Assembly: GCA_020226215.1 (NCBI GenBank)
Contig: CM035233.1
Coordinates: 38,152,027-38,216,026 of the forward strand
Source: Sindora glabra
Lineage: Eukaryota > Streptophyta > Magnoliopsida > Fabales > Fabaceae
Length of the DNA: 64,000 nt
Direction: 5' to 3'
Shown: positions 1 to 13,612 of the stretch, in pieces
Numbering within the stretch: position 1 is the stretch's first letter
Layout of the letters: each line of letters opens with the position of its first letter
Notes under the pieces: model-generated
Told to the model about the DNA's origin: nothing
Databases searched by the model: none
Seen by the model: the letters and a program-made list of their open reading frames with translations, nothing else
Program-made: the position numbers and the translations under genes

Positions 1-1624
1 TCAAATTTCATTCCACATATGGTTGGTTATATTCATAGTTTTCATATATTGCTTTTACAATGGTTACTTAATTAATCAAAATAATCTCAAACATAACAAT
101 TAGGTAAATATCATTTTGACTTGTAGTCATTCTCATCCCTTCACAAACTCCATCTTTATTCCTTTAGGATCTACTTTATTTCCTTATAAATGGGCATGTA
201 CATTCAGTACGATAAGCCATAATAAGTATATCATTACACTAACTTCATTAAAGATCATTCATATTATAATTTGTCACAATAAACATAAGTGCCTCAACTA
301 GCACTTTTGTCATTTTATCACAATAATAAAAAAAATCCTTATATTTAAATATGAGCAAATGACTTAATTAACTTATCAATATAAATGAATTAATTAAAAT
401 TGTACATAATATAGGTATAACACCTAATGTCAAATATTGATTCCAAAATGAGTAAGTAAATCATAATTAACACTTCAATTCTATATTCAAAACATAAGCA
501 TTCATATTTTTGTGAGGATATAAGTAAGACCATAAGTAACTTAGGATCCAAAACTTCAAGATTTCATAACATAATAAAGCATACTACATAATTTCTTTCC
601 TTTTACATGCATAAGTACATTTACATATTTATTTTAATCTTTATTATTCATATTTGATGCTCTCTATCCTCATCTTACATGAACAAAAAGATGCCAAACA
701 TAATTAACTATGTTTGTCTAGAAAGCAATTTTGACTTTATAGTCAACTATAACCTCATAAATTATAGATTTTCTTTTGTAAAATTATTGTTCACCCATCA
801 TAAATGAACTCAAAACTAAATGATCAAATCTAAAAATAATTACTTTAAAATAGAAAGATTCCTTATTAAAACATCCAATCCAAGCTTAAAAATACAAATT
901 TCATACATAACTTTTTAAAAACATAAGAAAAATCAAATATCAATTACATGAGATTAAGTTTAGGTTGAAGTAGGATGTTACTCACGATGCTTAGAGAAAA
1001 TGAGTGTAGTTAGTGATTAAAGCATATTAAATCTCTATTCATCCAAGAAAAAAGGATTGTGTTAGGATTTCAACTTCTATCAACTTTCTTCATTTCAATT
1101 CAAGTTAAATTTTCATAAAGAAAAGGATATAAGAAATTAAGCTACAAAACTCACTAATAATTAAAGATAATTGGAGGTTTTACCTTAATAAGATGAGATT
1201 GGAGGGGATTTATGCTTTTCTTTTTCAAATGGGAATTAAGGCTTAAGAGAAGTGTGAAATGAGAGATGAAAGGAAATATGGAAATAAAGGTGTTGAAGGT
1301 GTTTTTATAAGAGGATCAAAGAAAAACAAGAGGGTTAGTTTAGGAAGAGCTAAAATTTGTAACTCACTTTTATTATGCACTTCCTAATTACCAAACTTTT
1401 ATCACTTTGATGGATGTTTCATAAATTCTTCCTATTACAAGTCGTCATCAAATTCTAGGAATTCAATAAACTTTTCTTTTATCAAATTTTTAACATATTT
1501 GGAATTCCAATTATTCTCATACTATTCATTTTAACAATTTACTAATTTCTCTCCTTAAATTCTTAGAGTTTGAAATAAGTTGTTTGAGATTAATAATAAA
1601 TATTTTTAAAATCTTATGGGCATA
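1..1624 (+). repeat. 5' long terminal repeat (truncated by window start)
   Basis: This stretch aligns collinearly with 6391-8202: both begin with tcaaatttcattcca, share many landmarks such as the purine-rich block near 1200-1300 (7750-7860 in the partner), and end at the words gggcataac and ggcataaca. Direct repeats of this size separated by about 4.8 kb are what a large LTR retroelement leaves. The true left edge lies outside the window. Several per cent to perhaps 20 per cent divergence between the copies is visible by eye, so the insertion is old. No open reading frame of note. Strand is assigned only by convention; no coding region fixes the polarity. Confidence 0.6.
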
Positions 1625-4600
1625 ACTATTCTTCTCCTTTTAAAAAATTCATTATCAAATTCTTCAAGAACTTTAAAAAATATTTGTTTAAAGAATCCTA
1701 GTAATTTAAAAGATTTGTGCAAAATGTTCACTCTTAAATGTTAATCCTTAAAATTCATACATAATTTTATTCACCTCTAATGATAGGGTTATTCTCCTTT
1801 AATTCATTAAGTATAAAAATTTGGGATTCCTACTTAGTTAATACTTTTGCAATTTATCAAATGCACTTGTTTCCATTTCAACTCAACACCATTGACATAG
1901 ATCTCATGAGTTAAATGATTCACTTTCTCCTTAAACTTATATGAACAATTTTTGTAACACACTTTCATGGCTTTGTGTGACTCTTTACTTGTTTGTATGC
2001 CATAATTACTTCCACTACCTAGGTTTCAAATTTTCCACAGTACTAAAGTCCTTAGTCCCATAGTAAAACTCTAACTCTGTCAAGTATAACATTTAGGGAG
2101 ACACTAACTTGCTTCATTATGTAATCTAGAATTGAATTTATAACTTTACATTAAACTTCTAACAGAGCTAAGCATACTTGTTAAGCCCTTTTGGTAATCC
2201 CCATTGAGTATGTACATGAAAAATTTTAGCCTTAATGCTTGAGATATATAAATGCTAATAATAAGCAGTATAACTCCTTTCTATTTAGATGATAGACATA
2301 TCAACTCTAAACATTATACAAGGGTCAGGCTATTTGTAAAAAAGTTATTAATAAGCCATAACCACAAATAACAACATACATGCACAACTATAAAGGAGAT
2401 ATCATTGCATTGTAGTTGTAGTGAAAAGGAAGTTAAATCCTTCCTTTAATTTATTCACTAAGCTATTCAATCATACAACATAAATTTTAAGTGCATTCAA
2501 AGTTTATATCCTTTGAGGATCTATTTTCAACGGTAAACATTATACCATTCCATTAACATATACCTAGCATCTTAAAATTTTTATAATGGTTAATAAGTAT
2601 TCAAACACATTTCATATGATTCAAATATACAAAATTTTGTATACTTCACAATGTCACAGTTCACAAATGCCCTTAAATTCTAGTCTACTTTCAACTCACA
2701 TAATATATCTATCCATTCACACATCACTAGTCATGATCTAATTGCATGTCCCAATGAGGACATATGTACATTAAAAGGAACATTACCAAAGCTCAAAGGC
2801 CAATATCAAACATTAATTAACCTATACGACCTAACATAAGTAATAGTTACTAGTATGAATATATTTGACTCTCTAATTTAAAAAAATTCATTTTCCAAAT
2901 GCAAACTATTTCAAGCTATACTTCATGCAAAATGTTTCCAAAACTAAATCCAATTATAATGAAAAAAGATTTCATAAAGTCATTAGTTAAATATCATGAT
3001 AATTTATTTTAATCATGCAAAATCATTTCTCGAGTGTATTATGAATCATAACATAATATGATACTATTCATTTAGGTAAATTTAGTTTCAAAAATTTTAT
3101 TAAACAAATGTATTGATAAATAGCCAAATACAACTTTTATAATTTTTTAGTTAAAATGGAACTATCCACCCATCCTCTATTCATACCTCACCTAATCCTT
3201 GCCATATATTCCTAATTTTTCAAACCATCTATGGTTTAAGAACCTATGACCTCACCTGATAAGGCTTGGCATTCCTAGGCAACTCACACCATTCACACTC
3301 TAATTTAGACCTTATAGGTTTTATCGATTTATGACATCTCAGGTGGAGTAATTCCATCTAATTTTATTTCATTTGAATCTGTTAGACCCTTAAACTTGAG
3401 AGATGCCCATGAAATTCATTACCTAATTATCTTCCTAAAGGTCATAGGCTCACATAGCACAATTTAATATTATCCTTGTAACCAAGATGTTAAAAGTAAA
3501 ATCCCTCCACTCTTTTTTCTTAGTTTACAAAATGTCTACACTTATTTAATGGCTTTAAACTTAACCTTATGTACATTCTACAAACTTCATACATAAGTCA
3601 CTTAATTTTCTTGATTTACTTAACTTATTATCCATTATCTTTATTGAAACTTACTACTTCTTTTTACAATGTAATTAAACTAGTTACTAAATAGTTATGA
3701 GATCCCTTCCTTATAAGATTCTTATTACTTGTTTATATACTTTGGATGTAATGACTAGACTAGTTCTACCTAACTCGTCCTAGGTTTTTCTATAATCGGA
3801 TAATTTTTTATCCTATTACACTTATTACCTATATATTTTCATGCTTCCAAAATGTAAAATTCTTCTATCCACATAGTACATAAACCAATCAATGCAAAAT
3901 ACCTTCTTTTTAATCTATTCTTATCTACATTTCTTGAAATGTAAAGCTTTTGTTTATCAAATGAGAATATCCCTTATATAATGTAAAGTAAACCTAATGA
4001 TTCTTTAGAATTTTACAAAAGAAAAGTTAATAATTATCCCCTTTCTAGTTAACTACATTTAAATCTTTACCACAATTCACTCAAAAAATAAATTCCTTGC
4101 ATCACCTAACACTTATCATGGTCTTAAATTTAGTTTTACTCTCAAATATAGTTAGCTTATCAATTAGGCAAAAGTGCACATAAACATTAAACCTCTAAGA
4201 AAAAATTGTTGTTCCTAATAGTACACTAAGTATAGGGTCAATTTACTCAGTTGGACTTATATACTCCACTTGTCAAATTTATATGTTGTTTTAGTGTTCA
4301 TAAACCTCTTATATAAGTCATACCGATCACTTTCTTTCTTCTCTTGAGATTTTACTCCTAACTATAGGTATACTCACCACCCTTTCTTAGATTATACATC
4401 ACTACTCTAATATTATCTTATTACTGAGTCATCATAAATTACATATTTAATTCAATAAAATAAACATTTAACTAAAATAACCTTTAAGTAAAACCAACTA
4501 ATTATCATGTATCAAAATAATGGTATGCTTATATAATCAATTCCTTATTAAGTCCCATTGGCACTTATATCTAAGAATGACACACACACCTTAAGTTTAA

Positions 4601-6390
4601 TTTCTTTTTAATTTCAAGATTCACATTCCACCACTTTTTGAAATTTTGACTCTATTAAATCAATCTTATCCATGTAGTCTTCTAATCTCATATATAATAA
4701 TATATGCTTATCCCTTTGACAATATGTCTCATTTACTAACCTATAGTTATTCCTAATAAAAAGACTATATCCAATCACCTCACACATGACATATTGTCTC
4801 AATCCTTTTATAACACATACCAACTAACTAATATGCTAAATACTACTCATAGGCCCTAAACTTAGAACATTAAATCCATATACTCACAATCCCAAACTTC
4901 ATACTTTGTACCTTTAGATATATAGATTTATAACTCATGGCTTATCAACTTGGATAAAAAGTGAAGACATCTTTCAATAAGAGGAATTATGATACACATT
5001 TTTACATACTTATGCTTTCAAATTATAAATTTTTATATGCATATACCTACACAAATTCTCACTCTAATTTAATTAAAATAACTCTATATGTATATAAGTT
5101 AACTAAGGTTCTTATACATATGCTACCTTTCCAAAATTAAAATTTAGATAATGGCTTTCATTCCAATAGAATGCATAAGTATTAATTTAATCAAAATATG
5201 GATCAATTTAATCTTACATGTCTTAAAACTATAGCACCTATGCATTGACCTGGGGGTTTATCCAATGCATAATAAATTATATGCCCTTATGAAACATCTT
5301 AGCCATATAAAGAGTAATTTGACTTAGTTAATATCTTGTCTAAATTATAACTCAAGTCACTATTAAGAAATTAAATATTCAAATAAAGGTCACCAAGGCA
5401 AGTTTGTAGATGGAATAATCTATAGTCAACAAAACTTTCACAACACATAAGCATGCAAATGAAAACAATGATTTAATTTCTTAACTTAAACTATCAATCA
5501 AGTTTTTCTCTATATCCATTTAAGCTCAATGGTTACTTACACTAAAGGCTAATAGCAAATTAAAGAATTGTATTAGCCTTAAATATAGAAAGATACTTAT
5601 GCTAATCATCCTTAACCACTTATAATTGAAGTGGCCTATTGAGACTTATGACATATATAAGGATAATGACAAACTCAACTACACCTCTCAAAAGTTGTCG
5701 GCTTACGATTAGGGACTTTATATCTTAAACTATTTGATGGGACTAATAAAGACTTCTAATTCAAGATTTCTAACAAAATGTATTATCATGCCTTAAACCA
5801 TATTCTAATAATAACTTTATCATAACCCATCATTAGATAAGTGATCGATATAGGAATTTGCTATGGGCAACTACCTATCAACCTTATCAATATACAATTA
5901 ATGCAACTTTCTACATGCTATGATGCACTTCTTTCAAAAAGGTGTAAATATTGAAATCATTTATTTATTTTCATGAATATCTAACCTAACTATGCTAAAA
6001 TTTATCTCAATGCTAACATCTTTAAATGGGTCCACTTCCAATCCATTTAATAGTAGTTGAGTACTTAAAAAAAATTCCTTGTAAAAAAGAAAAATAGAGG
6101 AAACTACAGTTAGTTACCTTGAAATTCAATGAATAATTATTTCAATGAAAGATAGATAGAACTAAATTTAAATCAAATTATAAAAAGAATCTAATCATTT
6201 GTATTCTATAAGATATTAGGCTAATGTCTTTTCCATGAAGGAAGAAAAGGTTTCTCATACTTTAAGAGGAGAATAAATTTTGGATTGAATATAACCTTAT
6301 CTATTAACCTTTCAAGACATGTTAGGAGTATATGTTTGCACATTTGTTGTAGAAATTTCTACAATTGGCACCAAGATAAAAATATCATAT
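1625..6390. mobile_element. Non-coding interior of the LTR element at 1-8202
   Basis: This interior lies between the two direct repeats. It is AT-rich, and neither strand shows a recognisable gag, protease, reverse transcriptase or integrase. The longest frame, 69 codons on the minus strand at 4614-4823, resembles nothing I know. A purine-rich run (aagaggagaa, near 6267) could be a polypurine tract, which would put the true start of the 3' LTR before 6391, but this cannot be settled because the matching part of the 5' copy is outside the window. Best described as a large non-autonomous LTR derivative, or one whose genes have decayed beyond recognition. Confidence 0.45.
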
Positions 6391-8202
6391 TCAAATTTCA
6401 TTCCATGTGTGATTAGTTATATTCATAGTTTCACATATTACTCATTCAAAAGCTACTTAAGGAATTAAAATAATTTCAAACATAAAAATTAGTCAAACAT
6501 CTTTGGAACTTTTGATCATCCTTATCCTTTGACAAACTCTATCCTTGTCTTTTCAAGGTCTACCTTATTCGCTTATAAACAAACACACGAATCCAATGCG
6601 ATAAGCTATAATATGTATATTATCACCTCTAACATTATCAAAACTTATTCAAAACATAATCTATCACAATAAACATAGGTGCCTCAGGTAGTACTTTTAT
6701 CATTTTATCATAATAATTAAAAAAATCCTTATATTCAATTATGCATATATGCCTCAACTCATATATAATATAAATGAATTAGTCAAATTTCTACATAATA
6801 TGGGTGTAATATCTAATGTCAAATAATGACTACAAAATGATTAAGTAAATCATAACTAACACTTCAATCCATAACATAAACATTCATATTCACGTGTCTA
6901 TGTGTGTATATAAGCTGGGCCATAAGTGAGTTATTAATTCAAGCAGTTTAGTATATAAAACTTCAAGGTTTCATAACACAATAAACCAAATTACATAAGT
7001 TCCTTTCCTTTTCAAGCATAAATATATTTACACATTCTTTTTAATCTCCATTATTCATATCTAATGCTATCTATCCTCATCTTATATGAACAAGAAGGTA
7101 CAATGTCATTTGATCCTATTAATTATATAGTGATGTAGCAAAACAAGGTAGTAATCGACTGTAGTTATCTAAAGAAGAACTTTACTATCTGTAGTTAATT
7201 ATATAGTCAACTATGTGGGTCTAAGGTGTGATTCTTCTAAACATAATTAACTATATTTGTTTAGAGAGCAATTCTATAGGTATAATCGATTATAACCTTA
7301 CAAATTACAAATTTTTCTATAAAATTATTGTTTATTTGCCATAAGAATCTCCAAATCTAATTCTTAACATACGGCCTTAAAAATAAACTATTAAATCTTA
7401 AAATAATTAATTTAAAATAATAAAATCCCTCAATAAAATATGGAAACTAAGCTCAAGAGCACAAATTTCATACAAAACATTTTAAAAGTTAAGATAAACC
7501 AAATATGAATCAAATGATGAAAATAAGTTTAGGTTTAGGTAGGATGTTACTCATAATGCTTAGAGAAATAGAATGGAATTAGTGATTAAGAAGAATCAAA
7601 TCTCTATTCATCCAAGAAAGATGGATTGGATTAGGATTTCAATTTCTATCAGCCTTCTTCAATTTAATCAAATTGAATCTTCATAGAGAAAAAGATATAA
7701 GAAATCAAGTTATAAAACTCATTAAAAATTAAAGATGATTTGGGCTTTTACCTTAATAAGATGAGATTAGAAAGGATTTATACTCTTTTTTTTTTTGGAA
7801 TGGGAATTAAGGCTTGAGAAAAGTATGAAATGAAAGATGAGAAGAAATGAGGAAATAAAGGGGTTGAAGGTGTTTTTGTGAGAATATTAGAGAAAAACTA
7901 GAGGGGTAGTGTAGGAAGAGCTAAAATTTGTAACTTTCTCCTAATATTCACTTCTTCTTTATTACCAAACTATAATCACTTTAATAAATGTCTATAAATT
8001 CTTCTTACTTCAAAACATCATTAAATTTCAAGAATTCAATATACTTGTATTTTATCAAATTCATAACACATTAATTATTCCAATTATTTCTCAAGTTATT
8101 CATTCTAATAATTTACTAGTTTCCTCTCCTTAAATTCCCAGAGTTTGAAATAAGCTATTTTAACTTTTTAAAAAAATATTTTCAAAACCTTAAAGGCATA
8201 AC
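6391..8202 (+). repeat. 3' long terminal repeat of the same element
   Basis: Partner of 1-1624, about 1.8 kb. The right edge is placed at the ca of ggcataaca (8202), where similarity to the first copy stops. The left edge is the first base comparable with the window start, so the repeat may extend further left. Near 7880 the motif gtttttgtgag sits where the first copy has a TATA-like gtttttataag, downstream of a purine-rich block; a similar arrangement occurs near 59.98 kb in the LTR-like region at 57.9-60.5 kb, suggesting that these are related families. Confidence 0.6.
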
Positions 8203-8592
8203 ACAATGTTATATATTCATATTGTCATTTAAAATGAAATTTATGGCAAATAGTTCTAAAAATATCAAATTCATCAAGCATAGGTGAATAGTTTATAAAC
8301 TTTATAGAACATAAGTTGGGCAAACAAAGACCTAAATCTAGTTAAAAATTTAAGGAACAATAAAAACATCTAAATCACATCAAAATAAAGATTAACAAAC
8401 TATGTTTACTTCTATCTAAACCTTTAACCAAAGTCCATGGCAAGCTTAGGAATTAGGCAATCAATAGTCTCTGAAAATAAGAAAAAAAAAGTCATCCTAA
8501 TGGTAATTGTAAGATCCACAAATTGATTGCATAGATTGCATTTCCTTCTTTGAGCATCCTCCTAGTTCAAGCTTTGCAATCCATTATTAGAC
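8203..8592. other. Intergenic, 3' side of the MYB gene
   Basis: AT-rich sequence between the LTR end and the MYB gene. It would contain the MYB 3' untranslated region, but I see no canonical AATAAA on the minus strand close to the stop codon. No other feature seen. Confidence 0.4.
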
Positions 8593-8662
8593 TCAAATCC
8601 ACATCATCCCACTAGCTGTCATCTTTGTTGTTGTTGCAGTTGTCCCCTTTATCAACCCAAAC
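8593..8662 (-). pseudogene. Possible fourth exon of the MYB gene (decayed or alternative)
   Basis: On the minus strand a good acceptor (atttacag) ends at 8663, and the stop codon of exon 3 overlaps a strong donor (GA|GTAAGTAT, donor at 8908-8903). Splicing these gives only 22 further residues after the glutamate and a TGA at 8595-8593. In a different frame the same DNA reads as VWVDKGDNCNNNKDDS, a stop, then WDDVDLSLIMDCKA and a stop, which looks far more like an acidic plant MYB C-terminus. A single lost G at the donor (GAG|GTAAGT becoming GAGTAAGT) would explain the mismatch. Inference only: the simplest gene model ends at 8905. Confidence 0.3.
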
Positions 8663-8904
8663 CTGTAAATCATCTAAATTCATTATTTTTAGTATAAAAA
8701 TTAGTTATTCTTTAAATTGCGATCAATTACCCAAAAGGAAAGGGAGGAAAGATTGGTGAGAGTCATTATTAGTATAATTTTTTTTCATATTTATGTATAG
8801 TAATTTTATATAATTCACATTAAAAAATTTAAAAATTATATATGTTTTACAAGATTTTAACATTTTGCTTCTTCAAGCTAATAATGTTGATCTAAAAAAC
8901 ATAC

Positions 8905-11285
8905 TTACTCATCAACATTAGCAAAAGGAGGAGAAGGAATATAGTACCCTTCTTGGGTAGTCCATCCATTGTTATTAGAACCATTCTCAGTTTCAGTATC
9001 TAAGCTCATCTTGTGGCTAACTCCTCCACTTGAAGTTGCCTTTGTTCTACGTGTTGGCTTGTTCTTCATAGTGGCCTCCATTGCTGTGACTTGTTGGATG
9101 TACTCTTGTAGTTTAGAGGTTGGAGTAGTAGGCCTTTCCCTAAACTTCTTGGAATTTTGTCGACGTTTGGTAGCATTCCAATGATTTTTGATTGTGTTCT
9201 CAGTTCTTCCATGTAGCAATCGGGATATTTCAGCCCATTTGTTGCCTAGTCGCTTATGAGCAGAAATTAGAATTCTATCCTCAGCCTCAGTCCAAGCATC
9301 CTTCTGCATTTGTACACAAAACAAAGGCATTTATATCATAAATTATTTTTTTTTTCATAATATTATGTATGTATTAAAAGTACATAAATGAAATCAATAT
9401 ATAATATAGTAAACCTTAGAGAAAATTTGATGTAAACCACAATTAAATATACAACAATTTTCTTATTTCTTTTTTCCCTATAAGTAGTCATTGTTTGGAA
9501 AATTGAACCATAAAAGGATATTAAACAAATATAGATAAATGCATACTTACAATTAATAATAATAAAATCTGCTAGTCTCACAAAAAATGAATTGAATTTT
9601 GTGAAATGAGGCTTATTCTTACTTGTTTTATATGTCATGTTGTCTGGACAAAGTAAACAATTTAATAACTATAACCACGCGCGCAGGCGAATAGATGAAT
9701 GATCTTTAATTATGGCATTTTGCAATGCATATTTATGCGCAAATCCAAAATTATCAATGATATCTTGTATATGTATTTTACTACATTATTTCATTAATTG
9801 ATTCTAAGATACTTTCATAGAAACCCTTCAACAAATGATTAATTGAAAATTTAGACCAAGTTAGCTATCATCACTCGATAGAGTATCATACCTTATCAAC
9901 ACAATGTTAATTGATTTCAGCAAATATTCGTCAAACAGATATTGTCAGAATTCAAACAAATAAATAATACCATATATTTCACAAAATGATGTGGAAGACC
10001 AAAAGTGCACTAGCAAGAAGATTTTACGTCATATTTCCATATATCTATAAACATGGTTCAAAAGTAAATAAATGTTTCTTTTTCGATTATACACTATACT
10101 CATACATGCACATATATATATTTATTTGCATTAATGCATATACCTATTTATATTTATTATAAATATAAATGTTTAAATAATTTTTTATTTTTAGAAACTC
10201 ATAAAAAAATAAGATAAAATATTTAACATTCACCCAAACACACATATATTCATATATCCATATATAAATATAAAATAAAATAATAGACAGGGCAAAACCC
10301 GAATATCAGGCCGCAGATGGTTGTGCCATCTCTCTCGACATTGCTTTCCAACTCTTCCATTCAACTTTTTTGCAATTAGTGACCATTTCCTGAGTCCATG
10401 CTTGTTCACCAATGCGATTAATGCCCTACAAAAGAAATTTAAATGATCAATTTTTACCATGGTAGATTGAATTATTATCGAATGATAAGAATGACAAGTC
10501 TTTCATTAAATGAATTTAGGTAAATAAATTAATAAATTAGATTCTAAATATTGCAACAATTTAATGAAAGAGATATATAATAGAGAAATTAATATAAAAA
10601 AACATTTAGAATAAATTTAAACATTTTTTAACCTGTCCTCATCCGGAGACCATTGTCCTTTGATGATGTGGTTGGTCCTTTTACCACTTTTCTGAATATG
10701 CACCCTTCTAATTGACTTATCAATGACTCTTTGATTGATATTTGTCAATTCTTTCGTTGTGAGATCAGAAAGCTCATTATCAAGACTTCCTTTCACCGAT
10801 CGAAGTTGTTCATGAGTTCCATGTAGCATTGAGGGGTCCGTCTCAATATAAACACCGCTAAGTTGAGTTGAATTTTTCTGGGAGAAGTCCCATAATCCTC
10901 TTGGATTATGTTGAATAAATCCATGTAAAGCACTAGCTTTGCTTTTTAGCATAAAATTCATGGATGGCTGGTGGTAGCTATTAAGGAATTCTGCCAGACA
11001 ACCATTGTTATAAGCATCAGAGGGACTGTCAAAAGGAGCTTCGATCATTGAGAATTGCTTTTGAGAAGCTCCTTCCATGGTAGAATGGCCATAAAATGAA
11101 TTCGCTGCTGTAAAAGGTTGGTTCGAAAAATGGTTGAAATTCTGAGCCATTAGTGGTGGTGGTGGTAAGGATTGGAAAGAAGTCATGTTATTTGAGAAAT
11201 TATCAACTTGTTTCTGAAGAAGATTTTCTGGGAAAATATTTTCAGTTTGATAGGGAAAATTTTCATTAAAGCTTATAAAATCCAT
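8905..11285 (-). CDS. R2R3-MYB transcription factor, MYB98/MYB64/MYB119/MYB115/MYB118-like
   Basis: Three exons on the minus strand: 11285-10633, 10425-10299 and 9303-8905, with GT-AG introns (donors GTTAAA and GTTTTG; acceptors TTGTAG and ATGCAG), giving about 392 residues. Residues 1-207 are a low-complexity, Ser/Asn/Gln-rich region typical of this subgroup. Repeat R2 is at about 209-260 with tryptophans in GQW, RKW and ERW; R3 is at 261-308 with AW, KW and HW. The blocks GKQCRERWHNHLRPDIR and NHWNATKRR are characteristic of the subgroup of Arabidopsis MYB98, MYB64, MYB119, MYB115 and MYB118, which act in female gametophyte and seed development. Family function: nuclear, sequence-specific DNA binding at MYB sites. 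The first intron splits an Arg codon; the second is phase 0. The ATG at 11285 is the first in the frame and opens a clean exon. The specific orthologue cannot be chosen from sequence alone. The C-terminus may be shortened (see 8593-8662). Confidence 0.92.
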
Positions 11286-11421
11286 GAAGGCCTTGAGGAA
11301 AAAAAGAAGTGAGAAGGAGATAGTAAATTCGTATGATGAAGAAGATGATTTCTGATCGTCTAAGATAGTCAGCAGGGAGAAGAGAGGATTTAAGGTGAGA
11401 AATTGAGTAGAGGTTCGGTGG

Positions 11422-11428
11422 TTTTATA
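11422..11428 (-). promoter_or_regulatory. TATA box of the MYB gene
   Basis: Minus-strand TATAAAA in the context gctataaaaccacc lies 137 bases upstream of the ATG. With usual plant spacing of about 30 bases, transcription would start near 11395, giving a 5' leader of about 110 bases without an obvious intron. No other core element is clear. Confidence 0.6.
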
Positions 11429-11429
11429 G

Positions 11430-12914
11430 CATCAAGTAAGGCCTAAGATGGTAAGATAGAGTCTTAGGCCATTGACTGACATGTGTACGGTGGTTTGATC
11501 AAAATCGTATGGCTCAAAATCTAAGTTGCTATGACCGTTGAGCTCCAAAAATTAGATTAAATTTGTTATTTTTTTAATCCATCTTATTAAAATTTAGTTC
11601 ATATTATATGATAAAGGTTGTTAAAAAAGCACTTGCATTTTACAGGAAAAATTTTGATAATTTGAGGACACATGGAAGGCATAGAATGCCTCTTATTATG
11701 ATCAAGACAAGTCATTGAGTGATTTTAATAGAAATCAGAGTCAATTACCACGAAAAAGAATTAAAAGATCAAGTTTTTGAAACTGATTTTGCACTTTTTA
11801 TGACAGATACAAATATACATAATTAATAAGGATTTTCTCAAATTTAATAGTCTTATACTCTTTCATTAAATTTGCATAAATACTCATCCTAAGTAAAAGG
11901 AAAACATCATCATTTTTTAAACATAAAAGAAAAACATTTATTATTTCAAATTAAAAAAGGAAACTATTAATTATTAATTCAAACAAGAGAAATTTATGAA
12001 TAGTTCATACATACTCAATTAACAAAACATTTCTATACTAGTAGAAGTCAAAGTGAATATTATTTTCAAGAAAATTTTTGTCAAGGTAAAAAGTAAATTG
12101 TTTATAAGAATTTCTTAGTCTAATATACCAATTATTATATTTATTACACAATTACAGATATTCATTTAGGAAATTTAAACAATGTTGCAACAATTAAAAG
12201 TAGGCTACCTCAAATATAATGCATTTGATGTAGATTATATCCATTTTTTTAGATTGAATTTATCTTTAGATTTTCAACTCTAAATATATATTCTTTTCCT
12301 TAAAGATGAACAAACTTTCTTTTCTGATTACTTTTTATGCAATATTGTTGAGAATTTCATGAAAAGTTAATGAACCATCAATTAAATAGTGAGAGAAATA
12401 ATGTAGAGATAATTATGGTATTCTCTTTTTGGACCTAATCATTTATAGACAAAATTACTTTGAAGGCATAATTAATTTTAGAAACATTTTTCCTATAAAG
12501 GTTAATTAAGTAATTTATTACAAAGTCTGTAACAAAAAATTTTGTCCCTTTGGCATGTAGTATAGTGAAACATGGGAAGTAAGTTGAGATCATGACCCAT
12601 GTGAAAAAATAAAATAAAATAAAACAAAGACCCTAGTTTTTTGTAATTGAATCATCCATTTTCCACATATATGCTTCTATTGGAAAATAATTTAATGATT
12701 CGATATTCCTTTTGATTTTATGTTAATTTTTTTCAAAAAATTGTTCAAAATGAGATATTGTTACACTATGTCCGATATTACAATAAATGTGAACAACTAT
12801 TCTTCCTTGAATTCTTTTTTTTTTTTTTGAAAAAGGGTGATGTTATAAAGAGCTTGATTAAGTATTTCTACAATTGAATTGTATTCAATATATTGAAATT
12901 TGTATTTTTAATTT
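11430..12914. other. Intergenic, upstream of the MYB gene
   Basis: The first few hundred bases are the presumed MYB promoter. The rest is AT-rich with short A and T runs, including a T run near 12819-12829. I see no coding potential, RNA gene or convincing transposon here. Confidence 0.4.
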
Positions 12915-12917
12915 TAA

Positions 12918-13431
12918 GGAATCATTTGGTTCATAATAATAGCATGAAAAGTTTTATTTCATGAAAAACAAAAAGGTAATGAGTTATTTGGTTAGTCATT
13001 ATCCAATAAACTAGGAAAAATAGGACTTGCCAAGAAGTTCTATGAGAATTGCAAAGTCCTATTTCTCGTAAAATATAAAAAGTTGCTTACCTACCTTCTT
13101 TTAGATAAATTCTACTTTCTATGTTCTTTATGGATACAAAAATAAAATTATTCTCACTAAATCTAATTAATGACAATAAAAATTTATTATAGTATAATTT
13201 ATTGATATATACTATAATAATATTAAAGATATAGTAATTATTTGTTAATATTTTTTGAAAAGTTCAAAGTTAAACCAAATAAAATATAGAAAGTTATTTC
13301 TTGAAAAGTGCAATTTCCTTATTATCAACCAAAAAATTTTAAGAATTTTTCAAGAAGTTCACATAAAGAATTATTTCTCAAAAAGATTAATTTTCATGAG
13401 AACTTACTTGTAATGTGAATCAAACAACTCT
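12918..13431. mobile_element. MITE, family M1 copy 1
   Basis: A 514-bp element with terminal inverted repeats: the left end reads ggaatcatttggttca and the reverse complement of the right end reads agagttgtttgattca. It is flanked on both sides by taa (12915-12917 and 13432-13434), a 3-bp duplication of the kind made by PIF/Harbinger (Tourist) elements. A second copy lies at 13613-14091 in the same orientation. Non-coding. The superfamily assignment rests on the TSD alone. Confidence 0.6.
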
Positions 13432-13612
13432 TAATTTACTTATTTTGAGATTTTAAAAAAAGGTAATCCAATGGTGAAATATTCAACCATTTAAGAGATC
13501 AAACTCCCAAAAGCATTACCCTCTTAAAAATGCTTAGCACAAATGTGCATTAAGCTTTGTATTCTTATAATATGGAAAGATTGTCTATGTTTCATAAAGC
13601 TTCGTATATGTA

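Noticed and set aside
116..301. 61-codon plus-strand frame near the window start
   Set aside because: It lies within a non-coding LTR, is not conserved in the partner LTR and has no family resemblance.
8969..9184. 71-codon plus-strand frame
   Set aside because: Antisense shadow of MYB exon 3.
9363..9638. 91-codon minus-strand frame between MYB exons 2 and 3
   Set aside because: Lies in the MYB intron; hydrophobic AT-rich composition with no recognisable domain.
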